NCBI GenBank assembly: GCA_900540945.1
Contig: UQHQ01000003.1
Span: 51,940-115,939 of the forward strand
Length of the DNA: 64,000 nucleotides
Direction: 5' to 3'
From: an uncultured Collinsella sp.
Lineage (GTDB): Bacteria; Actinomycetota; Coriobacteriia; Coriobacteriales; Coriobacteriaceae
Position numbers and translations under genes: made by a program
In this document: piece after piece, positions 1 to 8,618 of the stretch
Layout of the letters: each line of letters opens with the position of its first letter
Numbering within the stretch: position 1 is the first letter of the stretch
Notes under the pieces: generated by a model
Seen by the model: only the letters and a program-made list of their open reading frames with translations
What the model was told of the DNA's origin: nothing
The model's database searches: none

Positions 1-246
1 GCTGACGCCATCAAGGATCAGCTCGGTATGGATATCGACCGCAAGCGCGTCGAGCTCGGTAAGCCCATCAAGGTTGCCGGTGCCCACACCGTCGCTATCT
101 CGCTGTACCGCGAGATCAAGGCCGAGGTTGTCGTTCTCGTCGGCGTTACCGCCGAGGAGCTCGCTGCCGAGGCTGAGGTTGAGGAGACCGCTGAGGTCGC
201 CGAGACCGAGACCGCCGAGGTCGAGACCGAGGCTGCTGCCGAGTAG
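1..246 (+). CDS. rplI: 50S ribosomal protein L9, C-terminal part (5' end outside window)
   Basis: Open from base 1 in frame and ending at TAG 244-246. The visible 81 residues begin ADAIKDQLGMDIDRKRVELG and run into an IKVAGAHTVAISLYREI segment, which matches the C-terminal domain of L9, the protein that binds 23S rRNA at the base of the L1 stalk. The last ~35 residues are an acidic A/E/T-rich tail (repeats of AE, VEET, TAEVE) beyond the usual end of L9; such low-complexity tails are lineage-specific. Followed by dnaB, the common rplI-dnaB neighbourhood. Confidence 0.9.
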   Translation, partial: ADAIKDQLGMDIDRKRVELGKPIKVAGAHTVAISLYREIKAEVVVLVGVTAEELAAEAEVEETAEVAETETAEVETEAAAE

Positions 247-280
247 CATTTGCTGCAACGCAACAATCTTGTTCTAAGAA

Positions 281-318
281 GGGCGCTCTGGGAGACCAGG
301 GCGCCCTTTTATTTTTTG
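281..318 (+). terminator. Rho-independent terminator after rplI
   Basis: An 11-bp stem (281-291 with 296-306, one G-U pair) with a GAGA tetraloop is followed by TTTTATTTTTT. It lies 35 nt after the rplI stop and separates the ribosomal protein operon from dnaB. Confidence 0.92.
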
Positions 319-469
319 CGCCGGGTGAGTTCATAGCAGTCATTGAGATGCGGTCCCGTGTATAGGACCGTTCATCCGTTTGGTTCGGTGATGATTGCCA
401 AGGCGCGGCTCGATTTATAGCCGTGGCTGATACTATGGATGCTCGCAAGCGATATGAATGAGGATGCTC

Positions 470-1861
470 ATGGCATATGACGATAGGGAGACGGGGCTGA
501 CGGTCGAGGACCGTGGCTCCAAGTTGGGTCTCCCCCAAAACCAAGATGCAGAGGCCAACGTGCTGGCCGCTATGCTGCTCTCGCCCGATGTGGTCGAAGA
601 GGCCCAGGTCGAGCTGCAGCCCGATGACTTCTACCGGCCCATTCATAAGACCATCTATACCGCGATGGTCGATATGTATAACAGTCGCATCCCCATTGAC
701 TCTATCTCGCTGATCGATTACCTGCGAAGCATCAACAAGCTCGATGCCGTGGGCGGCGAGGCGTACATTTTGGAGCTGATGGGACAGACTCTGTCGCTCG
801 TCAACTGGCAGCACCATGCCGCCATCGTTCGCCGCGACTCGATGCTGCGCGAGCTGATTGGTGCCACCAACGAGATCAACGCGCTGGCCTACAACGCCCC
901 CACCGACACCAAAGAGGTCGTGGAGCTGGCCGAGAGCAAACTGCTCAAGGTCACGGCGCGTGAGGTTAAGTCGAGCTACAAGACGCTGACCGAGTTTATG
1001 GTCGAGGCCTATAACGAGGCCGAGGAAGTGTGCAAGGCCGGCGGTCAGGCTGCAGGCGTGCCCACGGGCTTTCCGTCGCTCGACCGTATGCTCATGGGCT
1101 TCCGCGAGGGCCAGCTCATCATTATCGGCGCCCGCCCCGCCGTTGGTAAGACGTCGTTCGCCCTGAACTTGGCGCTCAACGCCGCCGCCGCGGGCTATAC
1201 CGTCGGCTTCTTCTCGCTGGAGATGTCGGGCAAGGAAATTGCCCAGCGTCTGATTTGCGCCTATGCCATGATCTCGATCAGCGACTTCCGTACGGGCCGC
1301 ATTAGTCCCGAGCAGTGGGCCAACATCAATGAGGCCACGCAGACGCTGTCCAAGCTCGATATTCTGATTGACGATACGCCCGGCACCACGGTGACCGAGA
1401 TTCGCGCAAAGAGCCGCCGCATGCTCCATAACAAGGAGAAGGCCATCATCATCCTGGACTATTTGCAGCTGGTGAGTCCCCCGCCTGGACGTCGTTCCGA
1501 GAGCCGCACCGTCGAGGTCTCCGAGATGTCGCGTGGTCTGAAGATTATGGCCAAGGAGCTCAAGATTCCGCTGATCGCGCTGTCGCAGCTGTCGCGTCAG
1601 GTTGAATCCCGTACCGGCAAGCGCCCGCAGCTGTCCGACCTGCGTGAATCGGGCTCCATCGAGCAGGATGCCGATATCGTCATGTTCTTGGACCGATCCG
1701 CCGACGAGGCCGAGGCCTCGCGCGACGACCGACCCGACGAGGGCGTTACGCGTATCGTCGTGGCCAAGAACCGTTCGGGCCCGATTGGCGACGTCGACCT
1801 GATGTTCCTGCCGGCATCCACCAAGTTCTATGAGCTTGATGGGGCGCATACCGAGGAGTAG
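470..1861 (+). CDS. dnaB: Replicative DNA helicase DnaB
   Basis: 463-residue hexameric replicative helicase that unwinds DNA at the fork. The N-terminal DnaG-interaction domain (about 15-120, beginning PQNQDAEANVLAAMLLS) is followed by the RecA-like ATPase domain, with Walker A GARPAVGKTS near residue 220 and Walker B IIILDYLQL near 326, then SQLSRQVESR and the DLRESGSIEQDAD motif. The frame is open from ATG 458, but AGG at 461-463 stands 6 nt before ATG 470 and no ribosome-binding site precedes 458, so 470 is chosen. No intein or truncation is seen. It has its own transcript space after the rplI terminator. Confidence 0.96.
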   Translation: MAYDDRETGLTVEDRGSKLGLPQNQDAEANVLAAMLLSPDVVEEAQVELQPDDFYRPIHKTIYTAMVDMYNSRIPIDSISLIDYLRSINKLDAVGGEAYILELMGQTLSLVNWQHHAAIVRRDSMLRELIGATNEINALAYNAPTDTKEVVELAESKLLKVTAREVKSSYKTLTEFMVEAYNEAEEVCKAGGQAAGVPTGFPSLDRMLMGFREGQLIIIGARPAVGKTSFALNLALNAAAAGYTVGFFSLEMSGKEIAQRLICAYAMISISDFRTGRISPEQWANINEATQTLSKLDILIDDTPGTTVTEIRAKSRRMLHNKEKAIIILDYLQLVSPPPGRRSESRTVEVSEMSRGLKIMAKELKIPLIALSQLSRQVESRTGKRPQLSDLRESGSIEQDADIVMFLDRSADEAEASRDDRPDEGVTRIVVAKNRSGPIGDVDLMFLPASTKFYELDGAHTEE

Positions 1862-1952
1862 GACAGGCGCCCGTTGCACGGGTATACTGAGAATGTTTTG
1901 TGCTTCTGCGCACTTGCGGTGTGCGGACAGTCCATGAATGTGAGGAGTAAAC

Positions 1953-3239
1953 ATGCCGTCAACCGTTTTGGTCGGTGCCCAGTGGGGCGATGAGGGCAAG
2001 GGTAAGATCTGCGACCTGGTCGCCGGCGACTTTGATGCCGTCGTGCGCTATTCGGGCGGCAACAACGCCGGCCACACCATCGTCGTCAACGGCAAGAAGT
2101 ACGGCCTGCACCAGGTGCCCTCCGGCATCATGTATTCCGACCGCGTGTCGGTGATCGGTAACGGCTGCGTCGTCAACCCCAAGGTCGTCCTTGAGGAGAT
2201 CGACATGTTCGAGGCCGACGGCATCACCACCAAGAATCTCAAGATCAGCGGCAACGCGCATGTCATCATGCCGTACCACATCGATCTGGATGGCGCCTTT
2301 GAGCAGAAGCTCGGCAAGAAGAACATCGGTACCACTAAGCGCGGCATCGGTCCGTGCTACCAGGACAAGATGGCCCGTATTGGCCTGCGTATGCAGGACA
2401 TGCTGGATGAGGCGCTGTTCCGCGATAAGCTGGAGACCGCTCTTGCCCGCGTGAACCCCGAGCTAGAGCTCATCTACAACCTGCCCACCTACACCGTGGA
2501 TCAGATTTGCGATGAGTACCTGCCCATGGCCGAGCGCCTGCGCCCCTACATCACCGAGACGAGCCTGCTGCTCAACAACATGATCGATGAGGGCAAGGAT
2601 TTGCTGTTTGAGGGCGCCCAGGCGACGCTGCTCGACATCGATCACGGCACCTATCCGTACGTGACGTCTTCTAACTGCACCGCCGGCGGCGCCATTACCG
2701 GTTCCGGCGTCGGCATGAAGAACGTCGACCGCGTGCTGGGCGTCATGAAGGCCTATATCACCCGCGTCGGTTCGGGCCCCATGCCCACCGAGCTTTCCTA
2801 TGAGTCCGAGGCCGGCCACACGCTGACCGAGGAGGGCTACGAGTACGGCGTGACCACCGGTCGCCGTCGTCGCTGCGGCTGGTTTGACGGCCCTATCGCC
2901 AACTATGCCTCGCGCGTCAACGGCCTCACCGACATCGCCGTGACCAAGCTCGACGTGCTTTCGGCCTTCGACACCATTAAGGTGTGCGTTGCCTATGACG
3001 TCGACGGCGAGCGCTACACGAGCGTGCCCGAGCACCAGGTGCGTTTTGAGCATGCCAAGCCCATCTACGAGGAGCTCCCTGGCTGGAAGTGCGACATCCC
3101 CGGCTGCCGCAGCTTTGATGAGCTGCCGCAGGAGGCTCAGGACTACGTGGCATTTATCGAGGATCTGGCACACACCCGCGTGACGTTCATCGGCGTTGGC
3201 GCCGGTCGCGAGCAGATCATCAACCGATTCTGGAAGTAA
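1953..3239 (+). CDS. purA: Adenylosuccinate synthetase
   Basis: Joins IMP and aspartate with GTP hydrolysis to make adenylosuccinate, the first committed step to AMP. 428 residues, normal for the family. The GTP-binding loop GDEGKGK (12-18) with catalytic Asp13, and NAGHT with catalytic His41, are present. TTKRGIGPCY, the GTTTGR-type loop (GVTTGRRRRCGWFD) and the C-terminal guanine-binding TKLDVL segment are also there. ATG 1953 is preceded by GAGGAG with good spacing. It is 91 nt after dnaB and is followed by a hairpin and purD. Confidence 0.97.
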   Translation: MPSTVLVGAQWGDEGKGKICDLVAGDFDAVVRYSGGNNAGHTIVVNGKKYGLHQVPSGIMYSDRVSVIGNGCVVNPKVVLEEIDMFEADGITTKNLKISGNAHVIMPYHIDLDGAFEQKLGKKNIGTTKRGIGPCYQDKMARIGLRMQDMLDEALFRDKLETALARVNPELELIYNLPTYTVDQICDEYLPMAERLRPYITETSLLLNNMIDEGKDLLFEGAQATLLDIDHGTYPYVTSSNCTAGGAITGSGVGMKNVDRVLGVMKAYITRVGSGPMPTELSYESEAGHTLTEEGYEYGVTTGRRRRCGWFDGPIANYASRVNGLTDIAVTKLDVLSAFDTIKVCVAYDVDGERYTSVPEHQVRFEHAKPIYEELPGWKCDIPGCRSFDELPQEAQDYVAFIEDLAHTRVTFIGVGAGREQIINRFWK

Positions 3240-3261
3240 TCGGCGTTATTTGGTTATTGCG

Positions 3262-3308
3262 ATATACCCCTTTGCAGCCCAGATGGGCGGCCGAGGGGTA
3301 TATTTGCT
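3262..3308 (+). terminator. Hairpin terminator between purA and purD
   Basis: ATATACCCCTT at 3262-3272 pairs with 3293-3303, and GCCC/GGGC nests inside it. The stem ends in TATTTGCTT, a weak T tract. It lies 22 nt after purA, so partial read-through into purD is possible. A second small hairpin (GGCCCGC/GCGGGCC, 3316-3334) sits just before the purD ribosome-binding site. Confidence 0.65.
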
Positions 3309-3357
3309 TGTAAAGGGCCCGCGCGGAGCGGGCCGGTAATCCATAGAGGAGGCACCC

Positions 3358-4662
3358 TTGAAGGCGGACACTCAAACCATCGACATCCTGTTGTTGGGCA
3401 GCGGCGGCCGCGAGCATGCTCTGGCAGCCAAGCTCGCAGCATCACCGCGCGCCGGCAAGCTCTACATCGCGCCGGGTAACGGCGGCACCGCGAGCTGCGG
3501 CGAGAACGTGGTTCTCGACGATTGCGATCCTGCGGCCGTGGCGGCGTTTGCCCAGAGCCATGGATGCGGACTCGTGGTGATTGGCCCCGAGGCTCCGCTC
3601 GTGGCGGGCGTTGCAGACGCCGTCCGCGCGGCGGGCATCCCGTGCTTTGGTCCGGGTGCCGAGGGCGCCCAGATGGAGGGCTCTAAGCTGTTCTCCAAGC
3701 AGCTCATGGAGCGCGCCGGTATCCCGACGGCAGCCTATGGCTCATTTACCAACGAGGCTTCGGCTCTTGCCTATGTGCGCGAGCAGGGTGCTCCGCTGGT
3801 CGTCAAGGCCGACGGCCTTGCCGCGGGCAAGGGCGTTATCGTGGCAACCGAGCTTTCGCAGGCCGAGGAGGCTGTGCGTGAGTGTTTTGGCGGCACCTTT
3901 GGCGATGCCGGCAACACGGTGGTCATCGAGGAGATGCTGACCGGCCCCGAGTGCTCGCTGCTGGCCTTTACCGACGGTAAGACCGTGCGTCCCATGGCCA
4001 CCTCGCAGGATCACAAGCGTGCGCTCGAGGGCGACAAGGGCCCCAACACGGGCGGCATGGGCGTCTACAGCCCGGTGCCCATCGTGACCGACGAGGAGCA
4101 CGCCACCATGGTGAAGGTCATGGAGCAGACCGTGGCCGAGCTTGCTGCCGAGGGCATCGACTACCGCGGCTGCCTGTATGGCGGCTTTATGCTCACCCCC
4201 GCCGGCCCCAAGGTGCTGGAGTTCAACGCCCGCTTTGGCGACCCCGAGACGCAGGTCGTGCTCCCGCGCCTTAAGAACGACCTGGTCGAGGTCATGCTGG
4301 CTTGCGCCAGCTGCGAGCTCGATCAGATTGAGCTCGACTGGCGCGACGAGTGGGCCGTGGCCGTTGTCCTGACGAGCGCGGGCTACCCCGGCAGCTACGA
4401 GAAGGGCAAGGTCATTACCGGTATCGAGGATGCCGAGGCCATGGAGAACGTGACGGTGTACCACGCCGGCACCGCCGTGGTGGATGGCCAGCTTGTGACC
4501 AACGGCGGCCGTGTGCTTGCCGTCACCGCGCTGGGCAATACGTTTGAGAACGCCCGCAACCTTGCCTACGAGGCCTGCGAGAAGATTGATTTTGAGGGCA
4601 AGACCCTGCGCCACGACATTGGCCTGCGTGCGCTGCGCGGCCGTGACGCCTGGGATGCCTAA
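3358..4662 (+). CDS. purD: Phosphoribosylamine-glycine ligase (GAR synthetase)
   Basis: ATP-grasp enzyme making glycinamide ribonucleotide, the second step of de novo purine synthesis. 434 residues. The N-terminal motif LLLGSGGREHALAAKL, the ATP-grasp core (LVVKADGLAAGKGVIVA), PNTGGMGVYSPVP and the metal-binding LEFNARFGDPETQ are all intact. The start is TTG 3358: AGAGGAGG at 3345-3352 gives 5-nt spacing, and no ATG lies upstream of the first conserved strand. A non-ATG start on a housekeeping gene suggests reduced translation. The Nudix gene follows 21 nt later, probably cotranscribed. Confidence 0.95.
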   Translation: MKADTQTIDILLLGSGGREHALAAKLAASPRAGKLYIAPGNGGTASCGENVVLDDCDPAAVAAFAQSHGCGLVVIGPEAPLVAGVADAVRAAGIPCFGPGAEGAQMEGSKLFSKQLMERAGIPTAAYGSFTNEASALAYVREQGAPLVVKADGLAAGKGVIVATELSQAEEAVRECFGGTFGDAGNTVVIEEMLTGPECSLLAFTDGKTVRPMATSQDHKRALEGDKGPNTGGMGVYSPVPIVTDEEHATMVKVMEQTVAELAAEGIDYRGCLYGGFMLTPAGPKVLEFNARFGDPETQVVLPRLKNDLVEVMLACASCELDQIELDWRDEWAVAVVLTSAGYPGSYEKGKVITGIEDAEAMENVTVYHAGTAVVDGQLVTNGGRVLAVTALGNTFENARNLAYEACEKIDFEGKTLRHDIGLRALRGRDAWDA

Positions 4663-4683
4663 AATCCGAGAGGAATGAGACGG

Positions 4684-5379
4684 ATGGACGAGAAGAACGA
4701 AGAGCTCGTGGACGCGCAGATCGTCGAGGAAGACGGCCGCATGTATGGACACGCCGAGGGCGAGCCTGGTGGCGAGGTCGCTGACGAGCCGGCGCTGGTG
4801 CTGGGCGACGACGACCCGCATGACGCCCAGCTGCACGAGAAGATTCTTTCGGAGGAGTGCGCCTGGAAGGGCAAGATCCTCGACGTCCACCGTCTTGAGG
4901 TTGAGCTGCCCAACGGTCACCGCAGCGCCCGCGATATCGTTCGCCATCCGGGTGCGGCGGCCGTTGTGGCACTGACCGAGAGTGGCAAGATCGTGCTGGT
5001 GCGTCAGTACCGCACCGCCATCGACCGCGTGACGGTCGAGATTCCCGCCGGCAAGCTCGATCCGGGCGAGGACCCGCTCGATTGCGCCAAGCGCGAGCTG
5101 CATGAGGAGACGGGCTTTAGGGCTGGTCGCATTCGCTTTTTGACGTCGATTGTCACGTCCTGCGGTTTTTGCGATGAGATCATCCACATCTACTTGGCTA
5201 CCAAGCTCGAGTTTGATGCGCCCGACCCCGACGATGACGAGTTTGTCAACGTCGACCTGGTGCCACTGCATGAGCTGATCGACGCCGTACTCGACGGCAA
5301 GATCGAAGACGCCAAGACCGTTGTGGGTGCCTTGGCTTGCGACAGCATTGCTCATCGTTTGGGTGGAGCGGAACTTTAA
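4684..5379 (+). CDS. Nudix hydrolase, ADP-ribose pyrophosphatase type
   Basis: Predicted to hydrolyse ADP-ribose or related nucleoside diphosphates. The full Nudix box G-x5-E-x7-REL-x-EE-x-G-F is at about residues 122-144 (GKLDPGEDPLDCAKREL...EETGF). It is preceded by VRQYRTAIDRVTVEIPAG, typical of the ADP-ribose pyrophosphatase group. The first ~55 residues are an acidic extension not needed for the fold. ATG 4684 is preferred over ATG 4675 because GAGAGGA at 4668-4674 lies 9 nt before 4684 but directly abuts 4675. It probably shares the purD transcript. Confidence 0.88.
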   Translation: MDEKNEELVDAQIVEEDGRMYGHAEGEPGGEVADEPALVLGDDDPHDAQLHEKILSEECAWKGKILDVHRLEVELPNGHRSARDIVRHPGAAAVVALTESGKIVLVRQYRTAIDRVTVEIPAGKLDPGEDPLDCAKRELHEETGFRAGRIRFLTSIVTSCGFCDEIIHIYLATKLEFDAPDPDDDEFVNVDLVPLHELIDAVLDGKIEDAKTVVGALACDSIAHRLGGAEL

Positions 5380-5407
5380 CGAGCGGGGATGATCCCGCAG
5401 GTTTGTG

Positions 5408-5556
5408 TAAGTCAGCGAAAGTGCTCCATTTGAGACAAGGTGGCCTAAAAGAGAAGGGAAGCGTATGGATATACGCGACCGACGATTGAAGGCCAGATTG
5501 TCCAAATGGAGCACTTGCAGCGTCGAGACGAAACGCGGTTTGGTAAAACCGCGTAA
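5408..5556 (+). repeat. 149-nt structured element, copy 1
   Basis: Structure: 13-nt left end TAAGTCAGCGAAA, a 96-nt core (5421-5516) forming a long imperfect hairpin, and a 40-nt right end that starts GCAGCGTCGAG and finishes in the hairpin ACGCGGTTT-GGTA-AAACCGCGT. The core arms (5419-5446 with 5489-5516) are interrupted by CAAGGTG opposite CAGATTG, and a small GCGTAT/ATACGC hairpin caps the core. A second copy on the opposite strand at 28712-28860 has the same length and ends but unrelated arm sequence. It forms the leader of the ABC exporter at 5564. Confidence 0.8.
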
Positions 5557-5563
5557 GGTGACT

Positions 5564-7336
5564 ATGTTTAAGAGGTTTCTTTCGTATTACAAGCCCCAGA
5601 TGGGGCTTTTTGTTGCTGATACTCTTTGTGCTCTGGTGCTTGCCGCCATTGACCTGGCGTTCCCCATTATCTTGCGCAATCTGACCGGCGGGCTCTTTAC
5701 TCAGGGTCAGGCTGCTATTATGCAGGCGCTCGGTATGATCGCGGTGGGACTGGTGCTGATGTATGTCATCCGCTGCGCCTGCCGCTATTTTGTGAGCTAT
5801 TGGGGTCATGTGATGGGCGCGCGCATGGAGTCCAAAATGCGCGAGGACCTGTTCGATCAGTACGAACGGTTTAGCTTTGCGTACTTTGATCGCAACAGCT
5901 CGGGCGACATGATGAGCCGCGTGGTCAATGACCTGTTCGATATCTGCGAGGCGGCGCACCACGTGCCCGAATGGATCATTATCTGCGGTATCGAGATCAT
6001 CGGCTCGTTTGTGATTCTGTTTACCATCGCGCCGGTGCTCGCACTCGCCATGGCTGTGGTGACGGTGGTGTTCGCGGTCATTATGTTTTGGCAGAATATG
6101 CGCATGCGCGAGGTCTTTAGCGATAACCGCAAAAAGATTAGCGGCATCAACGCGCAGCTGCAGGATTCGCTGGCGGGCATGCGTGTGGTCAAGAGCTTTG
6201 CCAATGAGCAGACCGAGCGCTCTAAGTTTCGCGCCTCGAACAATCGCTACCTTTCGTCCAAGGAGAACATGTATCACGCCATGGGCGTCTATACCGCGAC
6301 GTATGGCCTGCTCTCGGGAGTGCTTTATGTGATCGTGGTGCTGCTGGGCGGTTGGCTCGTTGCCCAGGGTCAGCTGCAGGCGGTCGATATGGCAACCTTC
6401 GCACTCTACATTTCGCTGTTCTGCACGCCGCTCGAGACGCTCGTCAATTCGGCTGAGACGTATCAGAAAGCCATCGCCGGCTTTAAGCGCATGGATGAGG
6501 TGCTCTCGACTGTCCCCGATATTCAGGATAAGCCGGGTGCTGCGGATCTGCAGGTGACGGCTGGTGCTGTGGAGTACCGCGACGTGTGCTTTAGCTACGA
6601 GGATGTTGAATTGGCCGAGCGCGGCGCCGACGGACGCCCTGTTATCGACCACATGGACCTGTCCATCAAGCCCGGTCAGACCATCGCTTTGGTTGGCCCC
6701 TCGGGCGGCGGCAAATCGACGACTTGTTCGCTGTTGCCGCGCTTTTACGACGTTGCCGCCGGCTCCATTAGCATCGACGGCCAGGATGTGCGCGACGTGA
6801 CGCAGCATAGTCTGCGCCGTGCCATCGGCCTGGTGCAGCAAGATGTGTACCTGTTTGATGGAACGATCGGCGAGAACATCGCCTACGGCAAGCCGGGCGC
6901 CACGGCAGAAGAGATCGCCGAAGCGGCCCGCCGCGCCAATATTGATACCTTTATCGAATCGCTTCCGCAAGGCTACGACACCGTGGTGGGCGAGCGCGGC
7001 AGCCGTCTTTCGGGTGGTCAAAAGCAGCGCGTCGCCATCGCGCGCGTTTTTCTCAAGAATCCCAAGATCCTTATTTTGGATGAGGCGACGAGTGCCCTGG
7101 ATAACGAGAGCGAGGAAGCGGTGCAGGAGTCGCTCGAAGAGCTGGCACGCGGCCGTACCACGATCATCATCGCCCACCGTCTCTCGACTATTAAGCATGC
7201 TGACGAGATTGCGACCGTTGAGCATGGTCGCGTTGTGGAACGTGGCACGCACGAGGAGCTTCTCGCCCGTGGCGGCACCTATGCCCGTTACTATCGAATG
7301 CAGTTCGAAGGTGCGCGTGCGCACGAGCTCGACTGA
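5564..7336 (+). CDS. ABC exporter half-transporter (TM domain fused to ATPase)
   Basis: 590-residue type IV ABC exporter: six membrane segments in about residues 15-320, then a nucleotide-binding domain. The latter has Walker A GPSGGGKST (~378), Q-loop VQQDVYLFDGTIGENIAYG, signature LSGGQKQR (~482), Walker B ILILDEATSALD and the switch His in IIAHRLSTI. Only one half is encoded here, so it probably acts as a homodimer; the substrate (drug, lipid or peptide) cannot be read from sequence. The frame is open from 5465, but those codons are the 149-nt repeat element; ATG 5564 with TAAGGTG upstream begins the canonical MFKRFLSYYKPQ. The one-TM gene at 7356 follows 19 nt later. Confidence 0.9.
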   Translation: MFKRFLSYYKPQMGLFVADTLCALVLAAIDLAFPIILRNLTGGLFTQGQAAIMQALGMIAVGLVLMYVIRCACRYFVSYWGHVMGARMESKMREDLFDQYERFSFAYFDRNSSGDMMSRVVNDLFDICEAAHHVPEWIIICGIEIIGSFVILFTIAPVLALAMAVVTVVFAVIMFWQNMRMREVFSDNRKKISGINAQLQDSLAGMRVVKSFANEQTERSKFRASNNRYLSSKENMYHAMGVYTATYGLLSGVLYVIVVLLGGWLVAQGQLQAVDMATFALYISLFCTPLETLVNSAETYQKAIAGFKRMDEVLSTVPDIQDKPGAADLQVTAGAVEYRDVCFSYEDVELAERGADGRPVIDHMDLSIKPGQTIALVGPSGGGKSTTCSLLPRFYDVAAGSISIDGQDVRDVTQHSLRRAIGLVQQDVYLFDGTIGENIAYGKPGATAEEIAEAARRANIDTFIESLPQGYDTVVGERGSRLSGGQKQRVAIARVFLKNPKILILDEATSALDNESEEAVQESLEELARGRTTIIIAHRLSTIKHADEIATVEHGRVVERGTHEELLARGGTYARYYRMQFEGARAHELD

Positions 7337-7355
7337 TTGATATGACAGGAAGATC

Positions 7356-8321
7356 ATGGCTGATAAGAACCCTTTGACTCCGGAAGAAGTGACGGAGTTA
7401 TTCTCCGAAATCGATGCATCCGGCGTCTTGGATCCTACGCTCGCCAAAAAGCGCACCGAGCGCATGCGCGAGAAAGAGGCCGCCGTCAAGCGCGGCGACA
7501 AGGCGACGCTGGCGCGGCTGCGCAGCGAGGATCGCGCGAGCCAGGCAAAACATATCGACCCGCTGTCCGAGGACGACCCTTCGGGCTCGCAGGTGAGCCA
7601 TACCATTACGAAGACCGCCATGGCCGTGGTTATCGGCATTTTGGTGCTGATTGTGGGCATGCAGATTGGCTACGGCGTGATGCGACGTCTGAATACCGCG
7701 AACCTTTCCGAAAGTGTTTCGGTGGATACCGTTTCGACCGCGCTCAAGGGTGGACTTGAATGGGGCAATGGCTTTACGCAGTTCCCGCTCGATTTTACCG
7801 TCGACGAGGCAGATGAGCGCACGGGCACGGTTGAGGTGACGGTGCTGGACACGTCTTCTGCCAATGAACTCGAGCTGCTGTCCAACGGTCAGATTCAGGC
7901 GGCGGCGCTCGCAACCAACGCCCTGCTCAACGACAAGATCGACCGTGTGGTGTATAACGTTCACGCCTATATCGACGAGGACAGCAGGATCCAGCATGAT
8001 TCCTTCTTTGGCATGTTTCCTGCTCAGGGGCACCAAAGCGCCATCCTGACGTTCGTTTGGACCAAGAGCTCGTCCAACGCCACGAGTATCGACTGGAAGA
8101 TGCGCATCGTAAGCATGGACGACACCATTGCCGAGCGCATTCAAAAACAGGTCAACTCGGTTTCGTCGCTTATCGAGGACCCGGTGGTGAGCCAGACCAA
8201 GATCACGGAGGAGCAGGCCGAGCGCGATCTTGAGCATCGTCTGCACGGTCGAGAGATCTTCCGCGGCGGAAAGCCCGATCGCACGCCGTCCGAGCTGCTG
8301 GAGCAGGACAAGCAAAAGTAG
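7356..8321 (+). CDS. Uncharacterised membrane-anchored protein
   Basis: 321 residues, not recognised. A charged N-terminal ~85 residues (TPEEVTELFSEIDASGVLDP; many K/R/E) precede one membrane helix (about 90-112, AMAVVIGILVLIVGMQIG). A soluble domain of about 200 residues follows, which would lie outside the cell if the N-terminus is inside. No enzymatic motif is visible. It is 19 nt behind the ABC exporter and before a strong terminator, so it probably shares that transcript and could be an accessory subunit, which is inference from position only. RBS CAGGAAG precedes ATG 7356. Confidence 0.75.
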   Translation: MADKNPLTPEEVTELFSEIDASGVLDPTLAKKRTERMREKEAAVKRGDKATLARLRSEDRASQAKHIDPLSEDDPSGSQVSHTITKTAMAVVIGILVLIVGMQIGYGVMRRLNTANLSESVSVDTVSTALKGGLEWGNGFTQFPLDFTVDEADERTGTVEVTVLDTSSANELELLSNGQIQAAALATNALLNDKIDRVVYNVHAYIDEDSRIQHDSFFGMFPAQGHQSAILTFVWTKSSSNATSIDWKMRIVSMDDTIAERIQKQVNSVSSLIEDPVVSQTKITEEQAERDLEHRLHGREIFRGGKPDRTPSELLEQDKQK

Positions 8322-8344
8322 TCCGCAGCCACATAGAACGATGC

Positions 8345-8383
8345 CATCCCGCGTGAGCCGCAAGCCCACGCGGGATGATTTTT
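8345..8383 (+). terminator. Rho-independent terminator after the exporter operon
   Basis: A perfect 11-bp stem CATCCCGCGTG / CACGCGGGATG (8345-8355 with 8367-8377) is followed by ATTTTT. Its T tract is shared with the left arm of the inverted repeat at 8375-8481. Confidence 0.9.
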
Positions 8384-8481
8384 CTGGGACGGGGATTAAA
8401 AAATCATTCTGTCATGTATGCAGTTGGCGACAAAGCCCTGCTCTCAGAATAATTTTTTAATCCCCGTCCCAGAAAAATCAT
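8375..8481. repeat. 107-bp inverted repeat with 37-bp arms
   Basis: Arms 8375-8411 and 8445-8481 are inverted copies with a single mismatch (ATGATTTTTCTGGGACGGGG at the outer end, ending in a CATTCTG/CAGAATAA inner boundary) and a 33-nt unrelated centre. The GGGACGGGG core resembles the GGGGACAG family found elsewhere in the window. It has the architecture of a miniature hairpin element and contains no gene. It overlaps the preceding terminator. Confidence 0.85.
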
Positions 8482-8581
8482 TATGCACAGGAAGTCATAA
8501 TTATCATTATGTAAACAATTCTATGTAATTAATGCCATGGGCGATGCTTGCGGTTAGAATACCGCGAGGCCTAACTACACA

Positions 8582-8614
8582 CCTTTAAGCCGGTCCTGTG
8601 AGACCGGGAAGGAG
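8582..8614 (+). promoter_or_regulatory. PyrR-type RNA hairpin over the carA ribosome-binding site
   Basis: CCTTTAAG, then stem CCGGTC (8590-8595), loop CTGTGA, stem GACCGG (8602-8607), then GAAGGAG. An outer helix pairs CCTT 8582-8585 with AAGG 8609-8612, which is the Shine-Dalgarno sequence of carA. The layout (lower stem, internal loop with TAAG, upper stem, CTGTGA loop) matches the PyrR-binding loop described for pyrimidine genes. The inference is that PyrR with UMP stabilises the hairpin and blocks carA translation. Confidence 0.75.
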
Positions 8615-8618
8615 AACT

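Noticed and set aside
5465..5563. 33-residue extension of the ABC exporter
   Set aside because: It is translation of the 149-nt repeat element; ATG 5564 starts the family-typical sequence.
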